Made by a program: the position numbers and the translations under genes. The notes below the pieces were generated by a model. That model ran no database searches. It was not told the origin of the DNA and saw only the letters and a list, made by a program, of their open reading frames with translations. From Halocaridina rubra (taxonomy: Eukaryota; Arthropoda; Malacostraca; Decapoda; Atyidae), in NCBI GenBank assembly GCA_037179515.1, contig JAXCGZ010001894.1, positions 257,501-321,500 on the forward strand: 64,000 nt of DNA. Direction: 5' to 3'. How positions within the stretch are numbered: position 1 is the stretch's first letter; each line of letters starts with the position of its first letter. Below, piece by piece: positions 1 through 11,582 of the stretch.

Positions 1-582
1 AGACCTAGATGTGTGTGAGAATTAGGCCCTGAGATGATGATAGATCAACTTTTTGAAAGAAGAAAGGTCATAAGAATTAGGAAAGACAAAAAGAGGAAGA
101 GAGTTCCAGAATCAGGAAGTGGAAGGAAAGAAGCATTCACTGCACTTACCAATCCGCAAGCTACAAATCTCCACATAGTACCTGTGTGATGAGGCCGCCT
201 GGCGTGTGTTACAAGGCCTCGCAAGCGAGGGAGGGATGCACCTCTGGTATTCATTTTAGTGTTTGGCTTAGCAGTATATTAAAAGTTTAATATTACAATA
301 TCACAATAACAAATAGCCCAATTTCCCGAGAGAGTTTTGGGCTACTTTGGGGCTATTTATAAAGTGCTAAGAAGCCTTAAGTTCTGGTTATGTAATATTT
401 TTTTTTCTAGCCATCTCTCACCCCACCTTTCATTAAATAAAGATAACATATCAGGTGTGCTTGTTAAGAACATTATTAACAATAACTGCAAGATCGGTAG
501 TTACCTCAACTCATTTTAATCATTTATCTTGCTGATTACAAAATCTAAAAAGCTTAACAAGATTAATTATATAAATAACACA
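1..582. other. Non-coding left edge
   Basis: No convincing gene. The first 50 bases resemble the stretch at 62643-62710 (both contain 'gaagacctagat' or 'agacctagat' followed by 'aattaggcc'), so this is probably the end of a copy of repeat family C that continues outside the window. The short ORFs here have no recognisable domain. Confidence 0.5.
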
Positions 583-583
583 A

Positions 584-707
<124 letters not shown>

Positions 708-736
708 TTCTTCCTCGTCTACATCTTTTCCCACTT

Positions 737-1422
737 TTATGTGGGGTGGATGTTTCTGGCTAGTGTTCTCCATTTGCTTCTGTCCCATACCTCATCACCC
801 AACAAACCTTTAGACCTCAGGTCATCATTGATGCAATCCATCCACCTACGTTTTGGTCTCCCTCTCCCTCTCCTACCCTGTGTATCCATTTCCATCACCC
901 TCCTCCCAACATACTGTTCATCCCTCCTAACGACATGACCATACCATCTTAGTCTACTTTCTTGTATCTTATTTGATATTTCTCTAACTTTTGAGGTACC
1001 TCTAATTACCTCGTTTCTGATCTTATCGCTTCTTGTCACCGCACACATCCATCTCAACATCCTCATCTCTGCCACATCCAGTTTTGTTTTTCTTGTGTCC
1101 TCTTTATTGCCCATGTCTCTGCTCCATACATCATCGCAGGTCTCACAACTGTCTTATGCACTTTACCCCTCAACTTAATCCCTATTCTCCTGTCGCACAG
1201 CACCCCAGACACTTTCTTCCAGTTCTTCCATCCCGCTTGTATTCTGTGGGTTATTTCTGACTCTAGGTCATCATCCCCTGCTACTGTTGATCCCAAATAC
1301 TTGAACTTTTCAACTCTTTTCAACACCTCCCCCTGCAAATTGACCTCCCCATCCTCATCATCTCTCAACCTCAAGTACTTTATCTTCTTCCTGCTGAATT
1401 TCAGTCCTCTATCCTCCATCAC
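737..1422 (-). pseudogene. RTE post-RT and C-terminal region
   Basis: Two overlapping frames, 1422-1063 and 1114-737. The first has FKYLGSTVAGDDDLESEI and PAMMYGAETWA; the second has EMRMLRWMCAVTRSDKIRNE and RLRWYGHVVRRDE. Both are characteristic of the C-terminal third of RTE-like ORF2 proteins. They are separated by a frameshift near 1090. Confidence 0.8.
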
Positions 1423-1484
1423 TCTTCTCTACTCCTCAAGCTTCTCCTCCACTATCTCTCGTCTGTTGCTACACAGTACAATGG

Positions 1485-1922
1485 TTACTGATCTCTAATA
1501 CCCTGGGTTACTACGTCCAAGACCAGATCAAATAGATATGGACTCAAAGCAGACCCTTGATGCAGACCAACATTTACTGAGAGACTTTTCGTCAAGCCCA
1601 CACTGCTCTTAACATTTGCCTCTGCCCTCTCATACATATCTTGGATGATTCTTACATATTTCTCGGGGACTCCTTTTTCTCTAATACACCTCCACACCTC
1701 TTGTCGTGGTACTCGATCATATGCCTTTTCCATGTCAATAAAGACCATATGCAGTCCTTTCTGTTTCTCCCGATGCTTTTCCATCACTTGTCTCAAGGCA
1801 AATATGGCCTCCACTGTCCCTCTTCCAGGCATGAAGCCAAACTGTTCATCCCCAATTGTCGTTACCTCTCTGAGTTTCCTCTCTATGATCTTCTCCCATA
1901 TCTTCATAGTATGGCTTAACAA
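1485..1922 (-). pseudogene. RTE reverse transcriptase core, catalytic motif lost
   Basis: Contains FGFMPGRGTVEAIFALRQ, the first catalytic aspartate in FIDMEKAYDRVP, and GLHQGSALSPYLFDL, which are classic RT blocks. It ends at VTQGIRDQ, where the next block should carry the FADD (YXDD-equivalent) catalytic aspartates. Instead the sequence jumps to the post-RT region, so the fragment cannot encode an active polymerase. Confidence 0.8.
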
Positions 1923-2030
1923 CTTTATACCTCTATAGTTTCCACACTCCTGAATGTCTCCCTTCCCTTTATAGACTGGGTTGATTAGGCTTCCTCTCCA
2001 CTCCTCTGGATTCTTTTCCTGACTAAAGAT

Positions 2031-2906
2031 CTATTGCATTAAGTCCCACAAGATATCTATATCTTCCTCTCCAAGACTCTTCCATACCTCCACTGGCATC
2101 TTATCAGGTCCTGCTGCCTTTCCATTTTTCATTTTCCTTACTGCCCGCTCTACCTCTCTTCTAGCCACTGTTGTTGTAACTGCTTCATTTGGAAATCCGT
2201 TTTCAAATACTGCTCTTGGGTTCTCTTCATTTAGTAATCCTTCAAAATAAGTTTCCCATCTGCTTTTTATTTCATCATCTTCTGCTAGGACTACTCCATG
2301 TTTATCCTTTATTTGTCTTACTTGGGTCAAGTCCTTGGATGCAGCATCTCGGGCCTTGGCAATTCGCCATATTTTCTTCTCTCCTTCTGGTGTTTCCAGC
2401 TCTTCATAAACTTCATTAAATTTCTCTGCCTTTGCTTTTGCTACTGCTCTCCTTGCCTCCTTCTTTGTCTGCTTGTACTCTTCTTTATCCTGCTCCAGGC
2501 CTGATAAATCTGCCTTTTTCTTAGCTTCTTTCTTGTTCTTCACCCATTCTTTCGCTTCCTCATTCCACCACCATGACTCTTTATCATTTGGGGGGTTCCT
2601 TCCTGATAACTTTCCAAGTACCTCCTCACCAACCCTCAAAATCATCTTACTATTCTCTGTCCACCATTCTTGTACATCCTCATGCAACCTTATCGCTTCC
2701 AACACTCTTCCCTTAAACATAGCTCTCAGCTCTGCATCTTTCAATCTCCACCACTTTATCTTTGGGTCCATCCTCGGCTTCTTACTTTTCCTATATTTCC
2801 TGAGCCTGCAATCAGTTACTACTATCCTATGTTGCACTGCTACACTCTCCCCATTTATTACTTTACAGTTGTTAATCTCCTTCAGATGGTCTCTCCTACA
2901 CAACAA
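2031..2906 (-). pseudogene. RTE linker and reverse transcriptase N-terminus
   Basis: A 291-residue lysine/glutamate-rich ORF that follows the endonuclease and ends in the start of the RT domain (KMKNGKAAGPDKMPVEVWKSLG). The linker between endonuclease and RT is typical of RTE-like elements. It is open over this length, but it is cut off from its neighbours by frameshifts on both sides. Confidence 0.75.
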
Positions 2907-2911
2907 TAAAT

Positions 2912-3379
2912 CTATCTGGCTCTCCCTCCCACACTATTGTATGTAATCAATCTGTTTTCCTTTTTCTCAAAGAATGTGTTGACCAATACCAGACCAAATG
3001 CCACTGCAAAATCAATCAGTCTCTCTCCCCCCTCATTTCTCTCACCCACCCCCCAGCCCCCATGAACTGTACCTATCCCATCCCTCCCAATTCCCAAGTG
3101 GCCATTTAGATCTCCTCCCAAAATTACCCTCTCCCTTATAGGAATTGTTCTAAGCTCCTGGTCCATCTCCTCCCAAAATACATCCTTCTCCTCCACTGTA
3201 CAACCAGTTTGTGGGGCATAGGCACATACCACATTGACTACCGTTTCTCCTAGTCCCAGCTTTAAACTCATAATTCTGTCACTCTTTCTATTCACACCAA
3301 GTAAGCTTTCCTTCAGGTCTTTGGATATTATTATTCCTACACCATTCCTCCCTTCTTCATTTGCTCCACTATAGAGCAA
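2912..3379 (-). pseudogene. RTE endonuclease (C-terminal half)
   Basis: A 155-residue stretch of an exonuclease/endonuclease/phosphatase-type (APE-like) domain. It shows NVVCAYAPQTG, the catalytic GGDLNGHLG motif and a terminal LITYNSVGG segment. The nicking domain of the RTE element would open the target DNA for priming. The N-terminal catalytic residues are missing. A frameshift near 2925 separates it from the linker ORF, because the CGRESQIDLLLCRR continuation is read in another frame. Confidence 0.8.
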
Positions 3380-3420
3380 TTTGCAGCCCTCACCCAGTTC
3401 CCTCGCCTTACCTACAATTG

Positions 3421-3714
3421 CTGGAGCATTTTGACGCTATGACTTTAATTGCCTAAGTAATAAGTTTTTGACTGTTTGGCATTTTCGATTTAACACGTGA
3501 TGGCACTTTATATAACCGATCCATTATTATATTAAAGTATTTGGCATTGTAATATTGAAAAATCTATATTTTTCATGTTGTAGGTTGGCCTAAGGCACTA
3601 ACCGCCCGTTGCGATACTACAGCTGAAGGATCTTGTGGACTTAAATAAGACAGTCCAAGACAGTTCAATGTTAAGTGTTCCTTCAGTTACGGTTCTCTTT
3701 CCATGCCCTACATC
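3421..3714. other. No gene seen
   Basis: AT-rich sequence between the RTE element and a repeat family C copy. Short ORFs here have no recognisable domain. Confidence 0.4.
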
Positions 3715-3885
3715 AACAATGATTATTCTTGGATATTCATTACACATGTCTTATTATTCCTTCACATCTGACAAGTCACAATACTCCGAATCTTTTTTTC
3801 TTTATGTTTTCTTCGTGCCCGGGCCTGATGAGGGTAGATTTATTTATTTTTTCTGATTGCCCGTCCTGGTGTCACAGTCATATCA
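3715..3885 (-). repeat. Interspersed repeat family C
   Basis: A copy of a repeat seen at least nine times in the window. Marker strings (plus-strand reading) are 'ttcttcgtgcccgggcctga' and 'gcccgtcctggtgtcaca', with 'attacacatgtcttattatt' upstream. No coding capacity; probably a SINE or MITE. Confidence 0.7.
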
Positions 3886-4135
3886 ATAACAATTTCCTTT
3901 CCACCTGGTCTCCTGCACACACAGCACTCCAATTCTCCTCCTCTCCATCAGGTCCACCAATTCTCGCCCCTTCCCAGTCATCGTCCCCACATTAAGAGAG
4001 CCCACCTAGTATGATGACTATAATTCTCGTTATCTGTACTGGCCATATTTTGGTTTTGGCAGAATTTTTATGGCCGGATGCCCTCCCTGCCGCCAACGCT
4101 CCCCATTTACCAGGCCTTGGGACCGGCACATGTAG

Positions 4136-4322
4136 TCACCGTGGCTCAAGCGGTAGCGTCCGCGACTCTGAGGCGTCAGGTCGAGGGTTCGCGCCACGTC
4201 ACAGTCTGAGGTTAGCAAGGGCATACACTCAGGGTAACAATTACACCTGCCAAAACAAGTCCTTCGCAAGAAGGCAACCGTCCTAGCCCTTGGTAGAAAA
4301 GGGAGTTCGTGACGTAAAACCG
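4136..4322 (+). mobile_element. tRNA-derived SINE, family A, copy 1
   Basis: The head has a box A-like 'tggctcaagcggtagcg' and a box B-like 'tcgagggttcgcgcc'. The body contains 'gtctgaggttagcaagggca', 'cactcagggtaacaa' and 'gtccttcgcaagaaggca'. Related copies lie at 7252-7442 and 30556-30716. Internal pol III promoter boxes at the start and a shared non-tRNA body indicate a SINE and not a tRNA gene. Confidence 0.75.
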
Positions 4323-4432
4323 GAACAATATATATATATGTGTGATTACCTAATTGTGATTACCTAATTGTGTTTACGGGAAAGAGCCCAAAGCTCGTAT
4401 CTTCCCGTCTCCTGATAGGTTCCATTTTATAC

Positions 4433-6175
4433 TTAGTGATACTTATCATACCTGTCCTTAAAACTATGGATTGAGATAGCATTAACTACCTCCTCGCTTA
4501 GCGAATTCCAATTATCAACTACTCTTACACTGAAAAAGTATTTCCTTACATCCTGCAAAGAACTTTTCTTACGAAGCTTCAAACTATGACCTCTAGTTCT
4601 AGAGCCAGCCATATCAAAATATCCATCCCTATCCACTCTATCATAACCATGAAGGAATTTAAAGACTGTCACCATATCCCCCCCTCACTCCTCTAGCTTC
4701 GAGTGATGGTAAGTCTAATTCCCTCAGCCTCTCATCATAACTGAGATTGCGTATTTCTGGCACCAGTTTCGTGGCATGTCTTTGAACTTTTTCAAGCTTA
4801 GCTATGTGCTTTTTCAAGTGCGGATTCCAAAAGGGGGCTGCATATTCGAGTTTTGGCCTCACATAGGTTACATAAATATTTCTGAACATTTCCTTGTCCA
4901 TGTGCCTGAAGGCTACCCTTACATTTGATAAGAATGCATATGCTGCCCTTACTATGCCATTTATATGTATTTCTGGAGACAAATCTGCCAGTATGTTTAC
5001 TCCTAGATCTCTCTCATTTTCTGTCTCTTCAAGTTGTACTCCAGCCACCGAGTAGTCAAGCTTGGGCCTTCTTGCACTTGTACCCATTCTCATTACCTTA
5101 CATTTTGAAGTATTGAATTTCATTAGCCACTTTTCTGACCACTCATGCAGATTATTTAGATCCTCCTGAAGTTCTCTACCATTGTTCTCGTTTTTTACTT
5201 TCTTCACAATCTTTGCATCATCTGCAAACATATTCATGAATGAATTTACAGACTCTGGTAGGTCATTTACATATACAAGGAACAAAAGTGGCCCTAAAAC
5301 TGAACCCTGTGGAACTCCACTACTAACTCTTCTCCATTCAGACACAGATGTCTTACTCTAACCCTCTGTTCCCTTCCTTCTAAGTAAGTTTTTATCCATT
5401 CCAAAACATTTCCACCTATTCTAGCCATTGATTGCAGCTTCCTAATAAGTCTCCCATGTGGAACAGTGTCAAACGCTTTCTGGAAGTCTAGGAATATGCA
5501 GTCTGCCCAGCCCTCTCTTTCCTGTAAGATTCGGCTTACCTCATCATAAAATTCTAATAAGTTTGTTACTGTTGATCTACCTTCTCTGAAGCCATGTTGC
5601 CTCACTGACAAAAAGTTGAAGGATTCCAAGTGAAGAGAGATATGTTTCCTTAGTAGTTTCTCCATAGCTTTGCAAACTATGCTGGTCAAGGAAACTGGTC
5701 TATAGTTCAGAGCCGTATCCCTCCTTCCCTTTTTGAAGATAGGTATCACATTTGCTTGTTTCCAGCATCTTGGAATCTCCCCCGACTCCAGTGACTCCTT
5801 AAATATGATACTTAGTGCCACTGATATTGTGTTTGCGCATTTTTTAAGCACATGAGGGGATATGTCATCAGGACCTGTAGTTTTATGAACATCTAAATCC
5901 ATCAGCGCTTTGCATACCTCTGTGGCTGTAAGGTTGATGTTCTCTAATACCGGCCCTTGAGCTTCTATCACTGCAATCTGAGGGGGTGGGGTATTTTCTA
6001 CTGTAAATACTGACTGAAACTCCTTGTTCAATTCTTTGCAGATCTCTTCATCCGTTTCAGTGATGCTTCCATCCGCTCTCTTTAGCCTTAAAACCTGTTC
6101 TTTTACCTTCAGTTTTCCTCTGATAAAGCTGTGGAAAAGCTTGGGATTTTCCCTTCCTGGTGATGTCCCTCTCAT
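4433..6175 (-). pseudogene. LINE A reverse transcriptase and C-terminus
   Basis: Three overlapping frames (6175-5294, 5345-4659, 4675-4433) together give a full RT: KTTGPDDISPHVLKKC, FKKGRRDTALNYRPVSLTS, QHGFREGRSTVTNLLEFYDE, FLDFQKAFDTVPH, SGVPQGSVLGPLLFLVYVND and the catalytic MFADDAKI. These are followed by the YVRPKLEYAAPFWNPH region and a C-terminal VVDNWNSLSEEVVNA. Single-base frameshifts near 5340 and 4680 separate the frames. Confidence 0.85.
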
Positions 6176-6925
6176 AGTCTCTCTCTGCCTCTCTCCTTTT
6201 ACTTAGGTAGTCATTTCTTGCTCTTTTGTAGGTTTGCCAGGCATTTATGTTTTTTCTCCTCCTATACCTTTTCCAGCATTTGTCTCTCCACTCCTTAGCT
6301 CTTTTACACCCATTATCGAACCATATCTCTCTGGCATGAATTACACCTACTTTGGTGACAGGTATGCAGCAATCTACTATCTTCCCATATTTCTCACAAA
6401 AGATGTCATACATTTCTTGTACAGATTTGTTGTAAAATAAGGTTCTCCAGTCAATAACTGCAAAAAGCTCATTCATTTTGATGTAATCTCCTTTCGGATA
6501 GTTCCTCCTCATGTCCTCAGTGCCTCTACTCTCAGGAAGAATATCTTCAATGATATACTCCATCAACAACACACAGTGGTCACTCTTTCCAATTGGTGGT
6601 TCATACTCAATTTTTTCAATATCCAACACATTATCTGTGAACACTAGATCAAGTAGTGATGGCTCATCCCCACCCCTGGCCCTTGTTGGTTCCATTACAT
6701 GTTGGTGTAGGAAATTCCCTTGTACGCAATCTAGGAATCTTGCCCCGAATGAGTCCTCACCACTGTGTGGGTCAAGATTTATCCAATCTATCTCTTTATG
6801 ATTAAAGTCTCCCATAATCAAAATCCTACATTTTTTTTCCCGTGCCATGTTAACAACTGAGTTTATGACTTCAATAGTACCTATATGACTTTCGTCATAA
6901 ACTTCAAGCCTATTTTGGTTCCTTG
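6057..6925 (-). pseudogene. LINE A endonuclease domain
   Basis: Shows MGDFNHKEIDW, SLLDLVFTDNVLD and PIGKSDHCVLL, the GDFN, LDLVFT and SDH blocks of an APE-like endonuclease that nicks target DNA. It is open through to 6925 but lacks the N-terminal strand. It ends in a frameshift near 6175, after which RGTSPGRENPKLFHSF continues in another frame. Confidence 0.8.
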
Positions 6926-7032
<107 letters not shown>

Positions 7033-7094
7033 TGTTGATAAGTACAACCACATTTGAAAAGGTGCCACAGGCTAATTTGTAAAATTTAGAGATG

Positions 7095-7185
<91 letters not shown>

Positions 7186-7186
7186 G
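7095..7186. repeat. (TAA)n microsatellite
   Basis: About 90 bp of uninterrupted TAA trinucleotides. Confidence 0.95.
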
Positions 7187-7251
7187 AATTAAATGAAGTC
7201 CAATTAATAGTTTTAAGTTTTTTTCATAATTCTATATTTCGTCATTATTTG

Positions 7252-7442
7252 TGATCTCCGTGGCTGGGTGGTAACGAGGGTGAGTTTGAGTAGTCAGATC
7301 GACGGTTCGAGACCCTGCCTCGGTCTGAGGTTATAAAGGGCATTTACTCAGGGCAACGATCACAATGCCAAAACCAAAAGTCCTTCGAAAGAAGGCACCA
7401 TTCTATCCCTTAGTCAGACGAGGGAGTCTGTAACGTAAAACT
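7252..7442 (+). mobile_element. tRNA-derived SINE, family A, copy 2
   Basis: Same layout as the 4136 copy. The head is 'cgtggctgggtggtaacg' with box B-like 'gacggttcgagaccc'; the body has 'gtctgaggttataaagggca', 'ctcagggcaacgatcac' and 'agtccttcgaaagaaggca'. It ends near 'gtctgtaacgtaaaac', as copy 1 ends near 'gttcgtgacgtaaaac'. Confidence 0.75.
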
Positions 7443-7632
7443 TTATTTCCTTGTTGTTACCTTTCATAAATCAAAACAAAAGATTTAAAAAATTAAACAA
7501 AACGTGACAGTTGAGTTAAACCGAAAGCCATGACTTGACACCACCCTAAGAGGATTAGTCCTCCATGCTTTGTCACACGTCTCTGAGACTGGTAAACTTA
7601 TTCTAGTAGGAAATTCATAGATATGCCCCCCC

Positions 7633-7633
7633 C

Positions 7634-7665
<32 letters not shown>

Positions 7666-7790
7666 CCTCTCTCTCTCTCTCTCTCCTCCTCTCTCTCTCT
7701 CTCTCTCCATCAGGGGGATGGACACGGATTAAAGCTGGGGGATTTAAATTTGGATGCCATTCCTATCGCCCCGCTGTTCTTCTTGTAGCA
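7633..7790. repeat. (CT)n tract plus SINE-B fragment
   Basis: About 75 bp of CT-rich repeat (7633-7708) runs into a truncated family B SINE, recognised by 'gggggatggacacggattaa' and 'ggatgccattcctatcgcc'. Confidence 0.65.
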
Positions 7791-7844
7791 AACATGTAAG
7801 AATCTCTTACTTGGTCACGGAATTACACTCCCTAATATAAAAGT

Positions 7845-8002
7845 CGGGCCAGGTTAAGTTTAGTGACCCCCAGAATGTTAAAGAACCCCGTTAATTCATT
7901 AGGTTAAGGTAGGTTAGGTTAGGTTTGCTTAATGCCTAACCTACCCTAACAACCTACATGGTTATTTAATGTCCTGGGGGTCGCTAATCTTTACCTGATC
8001 CC
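7845..8002. mobile_element. Foldback MITE, GATCAGG family, copy 1
   Basis: The left arm, 'gggccaggttaagtttagtg' followed by a run of C, is the imperfect inverse of the right arm 'gggggtcgctaatctttacc tgatccc'. The centre carries 'ggtaggttaggttagg' and its inverse 'cctaacctaccctaac'. Non-coding, about 158 bp. Sister copies are at 13906-14083 and 23278-23414. Confidence 0.75.
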
Positions 8003-8165
8003 AAAATTCTAATATTAGCCTAATGACATTTAAGGTATTTCATTTTTAATTTACAATCACTCGGTGTTTAAGATTCCAATTCGTCAATAAGAACCATTTA
8101 TTTATATATTTGTTTTGTAATTCAAGATACTCACTGTCATTTGGTTCAATTAATTAATAATATTC

Positions 8166-8465
8166 TTGCTTATTCATGCCTACATCTACTCAGAATATTC
8201 TTATTTATTCGTTACACATCTCTTATCATCTCTTCACATCTAACAAGTCACAACACTCCCCACCTCTGATTATTTTTGCTCAATGTTTTCTTCGTGGCCA
8301 GGTCCAATGAGGGAAATTTTCTTCGCCCGCCCCTGTGTCACAATCATTAAAAAGATCTGACAAGGCACAACACTCCCATCTCTGTTTTTCTTTGCTTTAT
8401 GTTCCCTCGTGCCCCGGCCCGATATGGGCAATTTCCTTCGCTCGTCCTCTTCAAGAGAGATGCTC
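8166..8465 (-). repeat. Interspersed repeat family C, two partial copies in tandem
   Basis: Two copies of the same repeat lie head to tail, at about 8166-8345 and 8350-8465. Each has 'gacaagtcacaacactcc'-type and 'ttcgtggccaggtcc' or 'tcgtgccccggcccgat' marks. Confidence 0.6.
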
Positions 8466-8631
8466 ACGGGGAAAGCCCCATAATGCCTATATTTGGTACT
8501 TGTAATATAGAAAGCAAAATATGAAGTGATTCCAGTACAAATAATTTGTTTTTACAAGCTCTTAGTAAGCCTCTCAGAACAGCAAAGAGAAAGATTTATT
8601 TTTAAATGTTTCGCTTTTAGCACCATTTTAG

Positions 8632-8766
8632 GGTTGGGCACAGACGGACTGAAGATGGGGAGTTAAGGTATGATGCCCATCCTATCGCCCCACCGTGGGG
8701 ATCGAATATGAATATGTCACCTTAAGAATCGAACATTTTACCGATACGCTACGATGGTTCTCAGCA
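8632..8766 (-). mobile_element. tRNA-derived SINE, family B
   Basis: Plus-strand reading shows 'gggcacagacggactgaag', 'atgcccatcctatcgcccc' and the antisense tRNA-like head 'gaatcgaacattttaccgat'. Family B has its tRNA-related promoter on the minus strand here. Confidence 0.6.
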
Positions 8767-8779
8767 AATAAAACCATGC

Positions 8780-8802
8780 ATTATTATTATTATTATTATT
8801 AT

Positions 8803-8849
<47 letters not shown>

Positions 8850-8850
8850 A
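8780..8850. repeat. (TTA)n(TAG)n microsatellite
   Basis: Compound trinucleotide repeat: about 25 bp of TTA, then about 45 bp of TAG. Confidence 0.95.
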
Positions 8851-9018
8851 GCAATTTTGAATTGGTCTAACCTCAAATATGCTGGCTTTACATCTTTTGA
8901 CATTCTATATTCCAGACCAAAATTTGTGGACTGTTAATTGTATGCTTTGAGTGGACACAAATTTAATATTCCTTTAAAATGGAAATCTAGATTGTTACAG
9001 TAGCATATGAAAGTCTTC

Positions 9019-9019
<1 letters not shown>

Positions 9020-9113
<94 letters not shown>

Positions 9114-9117
9114 TAAT
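9020..9117. repeat. (TAA)n microsatellite
   Basis: About 95 bp of TAA repeats. Confidence 0.95.
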
Positions 9118-10000
9118 TCTAGGTTCTTAACCCATGCATCGCTTCTATAAGCCTCTTAGAATCTAAATTAAGCTGAATTTCTCTGTATTTTTTTTTTAAT
9201 GAAAATTTGATGAGATCTTTATGTAGCTTTGCTAAAACTGCATTCCATCAAAGTATGCAAAGTTAGATCTCTGGCAGAAGATGACGAGATTTAAGCTTTT
9301 TCCAGGCTACGTTATACGTAAATTATTTTCTTTTTTTTTTCTAGTTTTTTAGCATTTCAAGTACTCGAGAAAATCGAAAAATCTATTTTTTTCTGGTTGA
9401 AAGAAAAATCGATGATTGAGTGAGAGAGCCGCGTCTCTGGATCTTTCCGACTTCAATTCGGCGCGCGCATGGTGCCAGCCCTCGGAACGTTGCCACTGTA
9501 CATAATAAGTTTTTCTATTAATTTCCTGACTTTTTTGAAAATATATACTGTGAAAATAAACTATAAATTAAGATAAATCCTTGACACGTAGGTTGAGGTA
9601 ATTTATCGGAGTAAGTAATGCATAATATGCGATAAAATAATTTATATTCCAACCTTTTGGCAACGCAAGCCTTTCAAGGGTCTGAGATGAGTGAGAGGCA
9701 GATACAAACGAGATGTTGACGATGTAAGTTTTTCTCATTCAGTTGTTGTGGCTTTTGTTGTCAGGAGGTGGCAAGAGAGGGCCCTTCAGTTTTTTCTCTT
9801 CTGCTTTTATTTATTTTGATGTTATTTCGCCAAAGAAAGAAAGGGCCAAGCCACCTCCTCATACCAAGCAGAAAAACAGCTGAACTCGTGCAGTGAAAAT
9901 ACAAGAGCCTTCCTGTTTTGTCCTCAATGTAAAATTTTAATCAAAATAGGGTCTATATCCACGTACAGCCACCTCCTGTATCAAAGAAAGAACTGAAGTA
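9118..10000. other. No gene seen
   Basis: Unique-looking sequence with no recognisable coding region or repeat. It contains a short GC-richer patch near 9420-9490. Confidence 0.4.
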
Positions 10001-10056
10001 GCAATTATAAAACATTCTGAAGAAAATATAGTATCTGTAACATACTTTGATAAGCA

Positions 10057-10329
10057 TTAAATCCCGTTAAAATGTCTAATACAAGGTCTCCGAGGATAAA
10101 GATGCCTTTCACAGACGTCAGAAAACACAAACTCTTTCTCTTTTGGGCGACAATCATTCTGGCTTTTACAGGTGCGAAAATGGGTCTTCCTCCCACTTTG
10201 TTCTAATTTTAAGGAATTTTGTTGGTAATTTCTGATGATTGAATTAGAGAGAATTTCTCTGCTCCAGTTTTGTGTCTGCGCTAGTGGTAACATCTCTTGT
10301 CTCAAGCTGACATCCAGCTTGTACAGCAT
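10057..10329 (-). pseudogene. Possible piggyBac-like transposase C-terminal fragment
   Basis: A 90-residue open frame ends in a cysteine/histidine-rich segment, with a CKSQND stretch followed by FSDVCERHLYPRRPCIRHFN. That spacing is reminiscent of the C-terminal cysteine-rich domain of piggyBac-type transposases (C..C…HL..PC…FH). No catalytic aspartates or inverted repeats were found around it, and some expected cysteines are absent. A chance ORF remains a real alternative. Confidence 0.25.
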
Positions 10330-10964
10330 CAGTACAGGCTCTAAGTATTACTCATGGCGATCCTGACTCATATTATCCCAAAAGTCATGTATTTGTTTGT
10401 TAAATGTGCCGGAAAAGGACCCTTATTTTTCTTTCATTATCTGTTTATATATTACATACTGATACATTATTTTATTAAGCATTTCAGTGTTTCAGACCAG
10501 CCAATGGCCAAATACACATATGTGTGTGAGTGTGATCTATATAAATTATATGTTGCTAGTACGGTACTAGTTAAGTGTTGTCCAACCTCTTTTAGCAAAA
10601 GCAAGTGTTACTAGAACTAACTAGAAAATACTTTGACGAATTCTCTAAAAACTGATAAATAAGATAAATGAATATGAAAATAACAGAAATCATTATAGGA
10701 CCTAAATATAGGATACATGAATTTAATCAAAGTTACCCCGTGTTTGATATGAATTAAGAGTAAAGGGAATTGTGGAAATATTTTGCCGGTTCATCGAGAC
10801 TCAATGAATATCATCGAGAGGTATTCCACGGATGGCATTAACTTATCCTTCGCCAGCGTCATCAGTGCCAATAGCATGGGTGCCAGCCTGAGTCACAGTG
10901 CCACTAAATATCCTTTTTTATGGAATTTATCGATAATAATAATAATGATAATAATTTGTGTATA

Positions 10965-10968
10965 TGCA

Positions 10969-11040
<72 letters not shown>

Positions 11041-11071
11041 GTTCAAATAAGTACTTAAAAAGGTTTTGGGT

Positions 11072-11138
<67 letters not shown>
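10965..11138. repeat. (TTA)n and (GA)n microsatellites
   Basis: About 70 bp of ATT/TTA (10970-11039), then about 64 bp of GA (11075-11138), separated by 35 bp of unique sequence. Confidence 0.95.
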
Positions 11139-11141
<3 letters not shown>

Positions 11142-11229
11142 GTGTCAACATGTATTTTTATTACAGAGAAATTGAAACCAAGCACCAAGAGATTATTTTC
11201 CCGTTTTATATGTCACTATTAATTTTTAT

Positions 11230-11300
11230 TATTGGGGTGAACACAGGCAGGTAGGAGCAGGGGAATTAAAGCTGGATGCCACCTCCTTAGTCAAGTGTTC
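11230..11300 (-). repeat. SINE-B fragment
   Basis: A short piece with 'ggggaattaaagctggatgc', the most conserved part of family B. Confidence 0.5.
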
Positions 11301-11506
11301 CAATTAATGGTAACTTCCTAGTGAAAATATGCCCAAAATATTTACGTCATTTCGATCGCAATATTTTCACTGTTTTTACACGACCGCCTTTGTTGCGTTG
11401 ACGTTTTATTGAGTATTTAATGATTCATTTACACATATTTGTTAAGTATGAACAACTATAGTTGTAACTGCCCTTTTTATATTAAAATTTTCATTATTTC
11501 TTTACA

Positions 11507-11561
<55 letters not shown>

Positions 11562-11582
11562 ATTATTATTATTATTATTATT
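11507..11582. repeat. (TTA)n microsatellite
   Basis: About 75 bp of TTA repeats with one interruption. Confidence 0.95.

Larger units (their letters stand above)
4343..6925 (-). mobile_element. CR1-like LINE A, copy 1
   Basis: A 2.6-kb minus-strand non-LTR element with endonuclease, RT and C-terminal domains in order. The endonuclease frame is open from 6925, where the copy is truncated against a (TG)n(TA)n tract. The 3' end has two tandem copies of a 'cacaattaggtaat'-type unit (read on the minus strand), the kind of terminal repeat that CR1-clade elements carry. Three frameshifts (near 6175, 5340 and 4680) break the ORF, but the RT catalytic FADD motif is intact. Copy 2 (32301-36179) is nearly identical, so the family was active recently. 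Confidence 0.85.

Noticed and set aside
2189..2946. Plus-strand ORFs of 70-157 codons opposite the RTE element
   Set aside because: Antisense shadows of the minus-strand LINE coding region; composition is Leu/Phe/Ser-rich with no domain.
7908..7926. Telomeric repeat array
   Set aside because: Only a few TAGGTTAGG words inside a foldback MITE; no extended (TTAGG)n run.
10904..11254. ORFs of Asn, Leu, Ile, Ser-Leu or Arg-Glu repeats (also 14472, 48677-49213, 53738-54062)
   Set aside because: Translations of (AAT)n and (GA)n tracts.
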